A stretch of DNA of 64,000 nucleotides, from contig RQTK01000913.1 in the NCBI GenBank assembly GCA_003991915.1, positions 140,902-204,901 of the forward strand, read 5' to 3'. This document shows, piece by piece, positions 1-11,455 of the stretch. The DNA comes from Elysia chlorotica. Taxonomy: Eukaryota; Mollusca; Gastropoda; Plakobranchidae. A model generated the notes under the pieces. It was not told the origin of the DNA, made no database searches, and was given only the letters and a program-made list of their open reading frames with translations. The stretch's first letter is position 1, and each line of letters opens with the position of its first letter. Made by a program: the position numbers and the translations under genes.

Positions 1-59
1 AAAAGAAAGATTATAAGAGAATACCTTGAAACATACTAAAGTAATCTAAGCTTCCTTAC

Positions 60-281
60 GTTTGCCAAGACAGGATAAGAAATTGGTGAAGTATGGAAAC
101 TCTCTTCTGTCAGTAGGGGAATACTACCAGTTTTCTTCTTGCTTGTGTCAGTTTGTCCTTTACTTTCATCAAACAGGCACCTGGAAATTAGGGGGAATTT
201 CTTGCTTTCAAAGAAAAACAGGCTAGAGTCCTGGAGCTTTTTGACACAGCTTTCATTACTGAATTCTGCTATCAAGTATTG
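60..281 (-). CDS. Internal exon of a minus-strand gene, MTPAP-like (partial)
   Basis: A 74-codon open segment lies between a strong acceptor (TTTCTTTCTCAG, just above 281) and a consensus donor (GTAAGG, just below 60), both in phase 0. The translation starts QYLIAEFSNESCVKKLQDSS and later has FPLISRCLF. From memory of the family this resembles the second half of the RNA-binding-like domain of mitochondrial poly(A) polymerase, where the human protein has a Y-x-x-x-EF strand, an LQ(N/D) helix end and an (I/F)P-x-x-SR motif. The catalytic exons would lie beyond position 1, so the call cannot be confirmed here. The exon itself is well supported by splice signals and reading frame; the identity is tentative. 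Confidence 0.45.
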
Positions 282-311
282 CTGAGAAAGAAAGAGAGAA
301 AAAAGGAGCAT

Positions 312-1525
312 TGCTTAGAAAAGTGAGAGACAAAAAAGATGTATATTTTGAGTCTGTTAAATATGTAAATTAATTTCAGGATTTAAAGAAAAATTTCAAA
401 ATTATGAAGATAAAACAATTCTTACTTGAATTCCAAAAATCCAATAGAAAAAAAAAGAAGTAAACCATACTAATTTATTAGAAGTAAAATTGGTCCCATG
501 CTTAAAAGAGTGTTACACCGTTACAGAAGCTAAAGTTAGGGTCCTACTTCACTGGTAGGGACCAAAATGGTCTTTGACAAAGTAAAGCTTTTTTTTTTTA
601 ATAATTGAGCAGGTTGAATGTTATCTTTTTCTTATCATTTTGTACATGGCCAGATATAGAGGGGTGTACCACCCCTTGATCTCAAAACACCTGTTTTTTA
701 ATAGAGGGTTGGTATAGCACCCCTTGATCTAAAAACACCTTGCTTTTTAATAGAGGGGTGGTATAGTATAGTACCATAGATAAATCAACGCACCTGTTCA
801 ATTTAAAATAGAAGGTTGGGTAATAATGTGATGCAAGTTGCAACCACTCCTAATGAGACTAGTCGTAATTTTGAGATATGGAAATTTTAGTATTACAGGA
901 AAGCTCTATATTCTCTCAGGGTTCTGAGTTCTGATCACAACACTGCGGCATGCCTGTCTGTATCTCTCTCTTATTACTTGAATGAACGGTGCAGCTGTAG
1001 AGAAAGATACATGTATACATGTATACTCAGTATAAATATCAAGGTGAATTTAAATTTCAAGAACATAAGAGTGCTGCTCTCTCTATATGTAGACATGGAA
1101 TTCATATCCATCTAGTTTGCAACTATACACAGATTGGCTGAAATATTATATTTATCTCATTTTTAAGCTTCACTAGAAAACATCTTGTTTTGAAGTCGAT
1201 GTCCTAGTTAACTTTTAGTCTCCTATATAGATGCAATTTCGAATTTGATTTCAATCACTTGGCTTGCTGGGTGTGGTTTATAAATTCAAGATCTAGATAA
1301 TAGAGCAGAATGCATATCATCAGTAATCAAGGCGATCGTTACAGGACAGTCCATTTTTGCAGTAACTCTGTCTGATGTTTGATAACTAACTGTTATCAAG
1401 TTCTAGATGTAAGGCTCTTGAAAGAAAAGATCTAGATTCTAGACTCTAGTCTAGTTGGGTTTCTTTTAAATCCGTTAAAAGTTCAAGTTGGCAAATGCTT
1501 AATCAAAATAAGTTTGATTTAGATT
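312..1525. other. Non-coding stretch with a short tandem repeat
   Basis: No convincing coding exon was found on either strand, although a missing exon of the neighbouring minus-strand gene could be hidden here. It contains about 2.5 copies of a unit of roughly 47 bp at 659-775 (GAGGGGTGGTATAGCACCCC plus a T-rich tail). It also has a palindromic ACATGTATACATGT run near 1011 and many TCTAGA-type words between 1380 and 1530. Confidence 0.5.
659..775. repeat. Tandem repeat, about 47-bp unit, about 2.5 copies
   Basis: Units begin near 659, 704 and 753. Each starts GAGGG(G/T)TG, continues through CACCCCTTGATCT and ends in a T-rich TTTTTAATA. The third unit is partial. No coding role is seen. Confidence 0.7.
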
Positions 1526-1993
1526 CTAGATCTTGACGGATATTTTATCAGAAAAAGCCTTACGGAGACGATTTGAGTGCTGATCATGGGACAGTTTAGT
1601 TGAGTCTTGAAGGTTAGATGGTTTTCCTTTGAGTTTTATACTTGTTGACTTTATAAAAGATTGGGCTACAAACTCATCAAAGCCATTTTCTTCATTTTGT
1701 GAACGATTCTTTTTCCGACTGTGGAGCTTTTGGTGTTTGACATTAAATGAGCGCACCATGAAAACATCTGCGGCTTTATCATGCAACTTATTCCAATGCA
1801 AGCACAATCTGCTTTGCATTTTGCACAAGGGCGCTGCCATTTTGTTAGCAGCTTGAAATCGAAAGTGCATCTTACAAAACGGGAAATGGTTATTGATCCA
1901 GTCGATGTGTCGCGGTGAGCGCAATGTTCCTGTATCTCCATAAATTCGACAAGTTACCTCAAAGTAATATTTCCTTAACGTGGATGGTGTCAT
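1526..1993 (-). CDS. Unidentified 155-residue ORF, possible first exon
   Basis: This is an open frame from an ATG at 1993 to a stop at 1526, long for an AT-rich non-coding region. The product is basic and Lys/Ser-rich with no membrane segment and no domain I recognise. Its N-terminus (MTPSTLRKYYF, few acidic residues) would suit a mitochondrial presequence. A donor-like CGTCTCC|GTAAGG lies near the 3' end, so the frame may be a first exon spliced toward the exon at 60-281 rather than an intronless gene; the linking exon was not found. The sequence just upstream (about 1900-2040) is richer in CpG than its surroundings, as promoters often are. Function unknown. Confidence 0.35.
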   Translation of the reverse strand: MTPSTLRKYYFEVTCRIYGDTGTLRSPRHIDWINNHFPFCKMHFRFQAANKMAAPLCKMQSRLCLHWNKLHDKAADVFMVRSFNVKHQKLHSRKKNRSQNEENGFDEFVAQSFIKSTSIKLKGKPSNLQDSTKLSHDQHSNRLRKAFSDKISVKI

Positions 1994-2605
1994 TTTGCTG
2001 ACACCAACCGAACCAGTAGTGAAATACGCAGTCCCGTACTCCCTCCAATTATTGGTCTATAATTTTGTTGGTTAACAACGCGTTTTACTTGTCGTTTGGG
2101 TGAGCCAGTGGTGTGTTGTTTTACTTTCTAAATAAAACTACTATATAAACTATTTAATTTGAGTACAAAAAATGGACGGTGTAGATTAGGTTGTTATCAC
2201 TGATGTATCGTTTTAATAATCTAATAACTTTGCATGTTGTTGTTTGTTGTTCTTATTATTTTAAGCTTACGGTCCAGACACTTTACTTGATTTTCCTGAA
2301 GCAATATCATCGGCAGTAGCAATACATGAATTATTATTTCAAGTCACGGAGGAGATTTTGTTTTAATGCTCAAAAGAGGCAGGTTGACAAGTTATTGTTG
2401 CTGTTCTTTGAAAAGATGGATCCTCGCTGCTATTTTAACAATATGAGAACTAAGTTCTATTCTGGGTGCAATTTCAACATTTGAAAACGTATGTAGGCGT
2501 ATATGGACTTGTTTATTGAAATAAGCCTGCCAAGGTGTAACTCTGGGCCATTTTTTATTATTAATTTAAGATGTTTTGTAACTTAATAAACTTGTGCGGC
2601 TCATG

Positions 2606-2845
2606 GGGGGCGCGGTGGCCCTGAGGTAGAACATCGGCTTCCGACGCAAAAGGTCCAAGTTCGAGCCCTGCTGATTGCGCTCCCTACTGGTTCGGTCGGT
2701 GTCAGTTTAATGTGACCGACTGAGGCAGGAGTCATGGTACCCCGCCTTGTGGCAGCACATAAAATTGTCAGACGTCAGTCTTGATGCCCGTCCACAATAT
2801 AGCCTATATAGTGCTGGTGTTGGACGTTAAACCAACTCAACTCAA
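2606..2845 (+). mobile_element. Full-length tRNA-derived SINE with target-site duplication
   Basis: The head reads like a tRNA promoter (A-box-like GTGGCCCTGAGGTAGAACA, B-box-like GTTCGAGCC). A conserved body follows (GTGACCGACTGAGGCAGGAG, GGCAGCACATAAAATTGTCA, ATAGCCTATATAGTGCT), and the tail ends ACTCAACTCAA. It is bounded by the direct repeat TGTGCGGCTCATG at 2593-2605 and 2846-2858, a clean 13-bp target-site duplication. This is the reference copy for the many degraded relatives elsewhere in the window. Confidence 0.9.
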
Positions 2846-2858
2846 TGTGCGGCTCATG

Positions 2859-4537
2859 ATTGTGATAAAGAAATGTGTAAATAGTTTGTGAGTTGTGAAT
2901 ATACTTAGTCTCTGTGCTGCGGTTTTCATCTCTTTATCACACTTTTTAAACACATCTGAAGTCCAAACGAGTGATAGATTCTGAATGTAGTTTTAATCTG
3001 TACTGTGAAGATGTTAGAAACTGATCTATACATAGAATAATGTTCTCTACTCCTTCATTAGAGGGACTCCTCTGTGATTTATTTTCGCCATCGTAATCAA
3101 GAGGTGTTCTCCTTATCTCGGAATGCCTCTGCCTTATTTCTGAAACAATAAAAAGATGAAGCGGACAGTTCAATGCCATTTTTAATGTACATGTAATTGG
3201 AACATTCACTTAGGAGGCGATAATCCCAACTGACAATCACTAAACACTTGTTTCAGTTTCGGCTACAGCTTTAGGTGACCGTACGTGTGTATCTATGTGA
3301 CTTTCTTCTCAGAAAATTGTGTTGAAAACGAAAGTAAGAAACCTAAACACCAACGACACCGAAATTCACTTTGCCTTGATAATCCATAAATTACTATAGA
3401 AACCGAAACTTCTACGCAATATAATCGTTCGGGTAAGCAACACTTTTCCGTGTTTAATTGAACTTGATATCTATTCGCACTGTTAGTCCTGACCGCGATA
3501 GCAATCTTTGGAATCCCCAATCTTTTGGATGTAGATCTAAATTGATTTTCGATGATAGAATCTTTGGATAGATTCTAGGCCTATAGATCCACCCTCTACA
3601 CGGGGTCCATTGGCTTGAAAGACTATTAAATTACGCTGTATGATCTAAAAAAAATTCTAGAGATCGATCTAAAGTCTACTTTCATGCAGAGGACACGAAG
3701 AGATTACATTGCAGTATAGATCTAGACTAGATGTAGGCTGTAAATTGAGCTTAGATTTTAGGAAATATATTCTAAAGAAGATTGTTCATTTTAATATGAA
3801 GTTCCACTTCTATGATCGTATTTATCAATATGATAAAATTATAGATTTAGATTAGAGGTTTATTCTTGAATATCATTCTCAGTGAATCTGAGACATGCAT
3901 TGAAATGATTAAACATCAGGTAGGCCAAATATTTTAATGGTAATCTGCTCAGTGTATGCATGTACGTTTATCAGGGAGTCTCAAGGGTTTTTGATAATAG
4001 ATTCATATGATCAAAAGGATTAATCCATCATATAGCAGTAGTTCTTTTCACTTTAAACTAACCATTCCCATGATTACGTTATCAAATTTAAAGTCTGTAC
4101 AGATCTATCGGCAAATTTCATCGTATTATAATAACTTTTTCGGACATTTTGTACTCATCTAATAAGAAGAGTGCAACCAATCAATTTTGCCAAATCACCA
4201 AAAACAACACACCTAATTTTCTCCCCACTTTAGCGAACCTATGGTTCGAATTTTCCCTAAAAGTGCACATAATTCCTAAGGTTATCCGTTTAAGCCTTTT
4301 AAAATTCATTGATCTAATGGAAAATTATAAGTATAAATTTGTAACAAATTTTGCACATATACTATTTCGCAGTGTGCCGTTATTAAAAAAAAGGATATAC
4401 AATAAGCCTGATGGTTAGCAAATTTGTTAAAGACTTCCTACCATTTAAACATGGCTCTGCGGGGTGCCTATTTTAAGGGTGTAGAACTCTCACCTGAGCG
4501 CTACTAGGAGCCAAAATAAATAAAATAAAAGCCCTCC
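2859..4537. other. Non-coding stretch
   Basis: AT-rich sequence with several short minus-strand frames that have no recognisable protein signature. Words related to TCTAGATC are dense at 3525-3740. No RNA gene was recognised. Confidence 0.5.
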
Positions 4538-5123
4538 GACCCCAGTTCAGCGGTGACCTTAGAACGACCTTGAGATGTCATCTTGTCACATAAAACCTTG
4601 TCTTATTCACTTGGAGCTCATATTATATAACCATATATAGAATATCAACCCATGAAAAGGTGCGACTTTCCCTGTCTTGTCTGCTCCATCAGTTTTATGA
4701 GCAAATTTTGAAGTATTAAGTTATGGTGAAACAGGCAGACCACGAGTTGTGAAGTTTGTTTTCTTGGTATGTTTTTTTATTACAAGATTATTGTTCGATG
4801 TTACTGACCAGTTGAAGGTATCTGTAGGTATTGATACTGCTATGTTATTTGAATGATGAGTCTTTGAGCTATTTTATGATTTGAGAACACCCCCTTTGTC
4901 TAAAGTGGTTGAGAGATGAAGCGTTAAGGGAGCAGGGGATATATATATATATATATACATATGTACGAAAATAAGTTGTTGCTCTGCTCAGTTCTGAGTA
5001 GTTTGTAATCAGGTATCAGACACAAGAGTGAAGATTGGCATCTACTCTTTGTGATTTTACCAATCAGCGGTATGGGATATGACAGCTTCTCTGTCTGATA
5101 TGACCAATAGGCGCAAGGTCAAG
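4538..5123 (+). repeat. Direct duplication, copy 1 (about 586 bp)
   Basis: It starts near CCCAGTTCAGCGGTGACC and ends near CCAATAGGCGCAAGGTCAAG. The same order of words returns about 1.07 kb downstream at 5607-6139 with few changes. Copy 1 has an extra segment of about 27 bp after GAGATGTCAT and a longer (TA)n run at 4939-4957. Each copy holds two CCAAT motifs close together (ACCAATCAGCG and ACCAATAGGCG). Confidence 0.85.
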
Positions 5124-5143
5124 TATATGCCATCTACTCTCTT

Positions 5144-5147
<4 letters not shown>

Positions 5148-5187
<40 letters not shown>

Positions 5188-5372
5188 NNNNNNNNNNNNN
5201 NNNNNNNNNNNNNNNNNNNNNNNNNNNNNNNNNNNNNNNNNNNNNNNNNNNNNNNNNNNNNNNNNNNNNNNNNNNNNNNNNNNNNNNNNNNNNNNNNNNN
5301 NNNNNNNNNNNNNNNNNNNNNNNNNNNNNNNNNNNNNNNNNNNNNNNNNNNNNNNNNNNNNNNNNNNNNNNN
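5148..5372. repeat. (CT)n microsatellite running into an assembly gap
   Basis: A pure CT run occupies 5148-5184. After TGTG come 185 N bases (5188-5372). The open frames drawn across the N run are artefacts. The true length and content are unknown. Confidence 0.95.
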
Positions 5373-5606
5373 TTTTTAAACTTTTTACGTTTAACAAAAA
5401 TAGCGGGTTTTCATTTGTTATATGTCAAATCGAAAAAATTGCCTCATGATATTTCACACCTTTACTTGATCACCCCTCAAGGCACTATGTACAGTTAGTT
5501 TTCTTTGCCTAGACCATCAAAATTAAAATAGACACTTGGATAAAAATTGTTATATTATTTTTTCACTGGCCTTGGTCGGGGTCATGGCTGTTCATTTAAA
5601 GCATAG

Positions 5607-6139
5607 ACCCCCAGTTCAGCGGTGACCTTAGAACGACCTTGAGATGTCATACTACTGGAGCTCATATTATATAACCCATACTAAGAATATCAACCCATGA
5701 AAAGTTGCTACTTTCCCTGTCTTGTCTGCTCCATCAGTTTTGTGAGCAAGTTTTGAAGTATTGAGTTATGGTGAAACAGGCAGACCACGAGTTGTGAAGT
5801 TTGTTTTCTTGGTATTTTTTTGTTATTACAAGATTATTTTTCGATGTTACTGACCAGTTGAGGGTATCTGTGGGTATTGATGCTGCTATGTTATTTGAAT
5901 GATTAGTCTTTGAGCTATTTTATGATTTGAGAACACCCTTTTGTCTAAAGTGATTGAAATGAAGCGCTAACGTAGCAGGGGATATATATGTACGAAAATA
6001 AGTTGTGGCTCTGCTCAGTTCTGAGTAGCTTGTAATCAGGTATTAGACATTGGCATCTGCTCTCTGTGATTTGACCAATCAGCGGTATGGGATATGACAG
6101 CTTCTCTGTCTGATATGACCAATAGGCGCAAGGTCAAGC
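5607..6139 (+). repeat. Direct duplication, copy 2 (about 533 bp)
   Basis: Homologous to 4538-5123 over its whole length, with small deletions (about 27 bp after GAGATGTCAT, and a shorter (TA)n). It keeps both CCAAT motifs and lies about 0.75-1.3 kb upstream of the TUT1 start codon. It may be promoter-proximal sequence or simply a duplicated non-coding block. Confidence 0.85.
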
Positions 6140-6881
6140 ATCCTTTTAAAAAGACTGTAGCCCATGCACATGCCCAGTCAATTTGTTTTATTATCTAATC
6201 CTCTTGGTTCTAATTCAAATTGTTTGGGAAGGTGGATGTGCAAAAGGAGTTAAATATTGTAGTGGTGTAAAAATTGTGCAATAAGAAAGTGTCACCTGAG
6301 AACTCCCTTTGTGGTCTAATTTTTAAAATACTCCGCTCTGCGATGTTTGCATGCAACCCGACTTGGAAACAGCTTAAGGGAAAAAAAAATTGTGGTCCAT
6401 TCTCATTCTTGAAAACCACTAACCACTCTTAAGACTGATTGGTAGATGATTTTACCAATATTTAAATATAGGTTGACTTCAAACTTTCATGATTGTAAAC
6501 TTCTGTGCATGAGCTTTTTTGTTTCTTAATTTAAAAAAACAACTTTTGCAAACTAAATCTTATGGATTAAAATCAAATTAAAATGGGAGGCATTCGTATA
6601 ATTTGTGGGTTTACATTGAGATCTATCTTGCTGGATTTTTTTAAATTTTAGTCCCATGAATAATTTTGGTTTGTGTGGTAACTTGTAGGCCGTATGTACA
6701 TGTATTTTTTATCCTTCTCAAATCATAAGGTATACTTCTGTTTTCAAGATATAATGCTGGTCAGAGATATTAATTTTCTTGCAATTGAAAAGAAATATGG
6801 AGGCGAAACAATACCTTATTTTATGCATACATCTTCATACAGAAATCTGGAAAAGTTCAAGCAACCATAATCCACATAAGG

Positions 6882-8002
6882 ATGTCTGGAAAAGTTGGGG
6901 ACCATTTTTACTGCATCTGTTGTGATTCCAAGTTCAATAAAGGTATGATACCACAAACTAGCAGTGTAAGTTGTCGCTTTAATATTTTAAATATCATATC
7001 TTTGATAGATTTGTTCATATTTAATAACTGTAATTTTAAAGAATTGAAAAAAAACAACCAAAAAACTTTGGTCTGCAATTAAAGTGGCTTGCCTATCAGG
7101 CTTTGACTCTATGATACAGTGATCCTGGCAGAAAGTGAAAAAGATCTCCAAGGAGTAAAGGAGGAAAGCAAAAAATATGGGCTCCTGATAAATATTACGG
7201 AAACAAAAACTCTTGTTATTTCAAAGAAAAAAGAACCTGTTATAAATATAATTATTGATGAAAAAAGAGTGGAAAAAGTTAACGTTTTGCATATATTTGG
7301 GCCAATTAATAACAGAAGATGAAAAAAATGAGACAGAAATAAAGTAAAGGATAAGAATGGCAAACACCCATTTTTCAAAACTAAAGCAGATCCTTACTAG
7401 TTCAAATGTATCACTTCAAACAAGACTAAGACCAAGCAAATGTTATATTTAATTTACATTTATGTGAAACTCAGACTCTAAATATGGATATTGAAAGAAG
7501 AATTTATAGATGCTATATAGATGTGGATTTATAGAAGAATAACAAGAACCTCTCGAAAGAAGAAACAAACCTTGAAATACAAGAGATAGTAAATATGGAG
7601 CAAAAACAGCTCCTTAAAACAGTTCCTTGCAGAGGAAGGTCGTAGAAGGTATGATGGAAGGCACGAGAGGTAGAGGAAGGAGGCGGATAAGTTGGTCAAG
7701 AATGTGGAGGACTTGACTGGAATGAAAATCAACGAGTGCTGCGAGATTGCCCTTGATCGAGAAAGATGGAGGACCATGGCACCCAACCTCTCGAAACAGA
7801 AGGAACTCTTGACTGACTGACTGACCTATGTCCCTGTCTTTCTCTTTTTATCTGATTCTTTCAGGAAGAGCAGGGAATCACAGAACTGAATTCTCAATAC
7901 TTTTTGGTCCTTTCATGTTCTTTTTGAACAAGTTTTTAATGTGTAAAAGCGCTATGAGCTGAGTTTATTACTAGTGACGCTAAATAAATAATCTGTTGCA
8001 TC

Positions 8003-8067
<65 letters not shown>

Positions 8068-11000
8068 TTTTACGATTTATTTACTTCATTTTCTTCTTTT
8101 ATTTTTAAACATGTGTTGTATTTCCAGAGGCAGATTTTAACAATCACTGCAATTCCAAGAAGCATAAGAACAATGAGAGGATAAGAAGCGAACAGGACGC
8201 TGCTGCAGCTTCTGTGCTTGTTCGAGGGGTCAAAGGTAACTTTAGGGCTTGTGATTTTTACGCAAAAAAAACTTCTCCTTTGAAAATTGTATATATTTTA
8301 CTTTCTGAAGGGGTGAATTAGCTCAATTGGTAGGGCTAGGCAGAAGAATTGTTTCCAAGAAATTTGGGCGACTTCTTAGACTGATTTAAACTTTAACCAT
8401 TTTTGCTGTCTTTGATTTTACTATGCAATTGTGTTTGTTACTGTAATTATACATTAGTATGGTAAGGTATCAAGGAAAATTTATTATTCAAATAAAAAGA
8501 AAAGAAAAAAAGATATTTATTCGTAGGATAATTTATTTAAATTCGCTTCACTATTTAGAAACTGGCCAAATGATCTTTATTTCTATTAAAGTAACCCAGA
8601 AAACAGCTTTCACTATTGTATATAAATAAATCTTGCTAACACGACTGATTATGTGGCACAACGTACATCCTTCGCACCAGTTTATATCACATCGAACAAT
8701 TGTCTGTCGCTCTCGGCGCTCTATCGTTGTCCTTGCTTATTGCGGCTTATATATGGTCATCGGAAACATAGATCTAATTTAGATCTGCTATTTCAAACGG
8801 ATTATTGCGGTTGTTAATATTATTCCAGCCTGCCACAAGAATGTTGGAACTCGAACAAAACTGAACCTACCTTTATTATCATTCGTTCTTAATCACAGTT
8901 GGTGGTTTAGAAAGCCTTAGAATGTATGAACTTTGTTAAAACCTTTTTCTTTAAATGAATATTATTCTAATGTCCCATAAAGACATCAAGATTTTCGGTT
9001 ATTTTCGAACATATACGATCTTTTCGGAGACACCCGATTTGCCATATTGCCGATTGAAGACTGATACAATATGTACCTCCAAACAAACTTATATGTTGTT
9101 CCGAAGTGGAACTGCATTTGAGGATCATTGGGCCTGCATCTCGTGAAGCTGAATCTAGATCCAGACTGTAGCTCTAGATTCTAAATCTAGTTGATGTGTA
9201 ATGGCATGAATCTAAATCCGATTATGTGATTATTATTGTTCAATTGATGTCAATGTTGTTATATAGTTCCAATTGCTTTCGGCATGCTAGAAAGCTTAAT
9301 TGCTGACGTAGTGTTCTGACACTGTGAAATGGAAATAAAAAGTAGACAACAATAAACAGAAAAACGCATTTACTAAATAACACTAGTCCATTGTGTGGTT
9401 TTTAAAGTTATGGTTAAGTTTGCAGTGACTAATCGCGCTAAAAATCCGTATTTACTCTCTCAAAAAAGTTGGCAGCAATGCTGGCGATCTCGCCCCCTAT
9501 TCTTTGGGTCGATGTAAGTTTAATGTGATTGGTTGAGATAGGAGTCATGGTATCCCCGCCCTGTCTTGTGAGTGGCAGCACATGAAATTGTCAGACATCA
9601 GTCTTCGATTCCGTCCACAATATAGCCTATATAGTGCTGATGTTGGACGTTAAATCAACTCAACTCAACTCCTGTTAAGTGTCTTGTTTCTGTCTGGCAG
9701 GACATACATTTGTCAGCTGTTAGTTGTGAAACCAGATAATGTAGCTTAGAATGATGATGGACATTAAAAAAACTAGTATCATAAATGTCATTATAAACAG
9801 TTAAACGATAAGAAATGAAATTATAGAGGGGTTTGCAGATAAAAGATTTCAAAATCAGTTTTTTGCACATTTTGTGAAATAAAATAACTACACTGGGAAA
9901 CCTCATAGTTCGAATTGCTTAGGAATTGACTTATACTTCAAATCAAGAGAATTTGAATTACGAAAGGGGACATAGCTGAGCCTTTTAAGTGTTAAAACTG
10001 TTAGAAATTATTTACCTTTAAAAAAAAACTGTGCTTGCTTAGCTTCCTATTGTTTATTTTCCATAGCAACCTTTTAAAGGCATTTTTTGGCCGGCAATGA
10101 GCATTGGGTTCTGCTTGACAGGTAGTACTTTTGTAATGCCTACTGGTACTGTGAACTTCAAATTAAGAGAATCACACCAGGAAAATTTCGGTTTATGAGA
10201 AATTCGATTTATCTGACTTCGTTTTATGAGGTTTCCACTGTATGTATCATATGATTGTAATAAAATAATGAAGAAACTCTTTATTTTTTAAACTTTGATT
10301 ACAATTTTTTTTATTACAACTTATATTTAAAAATTAAGGTGCAATTAAGGGCAAATTTTACTTTCTTTATGTCTTAGATACAAAGTCTTCATACGCGCAT
10401 GATTGGTGTTGTTAAAACCATTCGTTTTTGGTCCTCTGGAGTTTCATCCTGTTAATAATTCAGTAGCGTTTTATGTTTTAACTGAAACTTATCTCACTGA
10501 AGACTGAGTTCCTAAAATATTATTTTGGTTATAAAAAAAACAACAAAACAAAAACAATTAGAGCCTTTTGGGGGGTGTAGATTGAAGTATGTAGATTGAA
10601 GGGGGGGAAAAGTTATCAAAAAAAAAAAAGAATGACCCCTCCGAAAATTCAAAAGTTGAAAAAAAGCTTTATTTTTTAAATCAGTTTTTCTAAGTTTTTC
10701 TAAGAGGCAGTGGTAAAGGTAGAAAAGGAACCAGCATGCAAAGACATATCACTTGATTAAAATTGTAGGCTAAGACCTTGGGTTTAAATCCACCCTAGAC
10801 CTAGTAATTATAAAAAAAAATCTAAAAAAATCACAGCCTCGACTTACAAACCAAAATGATTAATTATGATACGAAAACAAAATACTGTAAGACATAAGGC
10901 ATAAGTGTTTTAGCTAATTCCATTCAGGGGGGGGGAGGGGGGTTAGCATTACTATATATATATTTGTCTTGCATGCAACTTGTATTGCTAAAGTATAACA

Positions 11001-11394
11001 GGATCTGTCTTCAGTGACTTAATGAGCTTTTTTTTTTTAATCAAGAAGGTGGCAATTCAAAATTTCTCCAAAAAGAAGAAAATGTTTCCCTGTATTTTTT
11101 CCCAGGTTGCAAAAATATGAAGGAATTTCTGGCATCATATTTTTGCAAATTTGGACTGCTTGCCAAGGTTTCTGCAATTGGACCAGAAGTAAGACTTTTC
11201 TTTTTCTTTTCTTTTTTTTTTGCCGTGTCATGTTTATTTTCCCTTCTAAAAAAAAAATCTAAGTAGTGTTTTTTTTTTATCTTCAATGTTAAGTCAAGAC
11301 AGTATTTGAGTCTCCCTTATATTATAAGTGGTGACAAGTGCAGATTAAGATACATTCAGTATTTGCTTTGACAGAAAATACCATCTTTAAACTT

Positions 11395-11455
<61 letters not shown>

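Noticed and set aside
5079-5498. Open frames across the (CT)n tract and N run
   Set aside because: Artefacts of microsatellite and unknown bases.
7119-7322. 67-residue ORF as a host gene
   Set aside because: The sequence matches the reverse-transcriptase pattern of a decayed LINE.
8305-8345. tRNA gene
   Set aside because: Only an A-box-like head is present; no cloverleaf could be formed, so it is a SINE head remnant.
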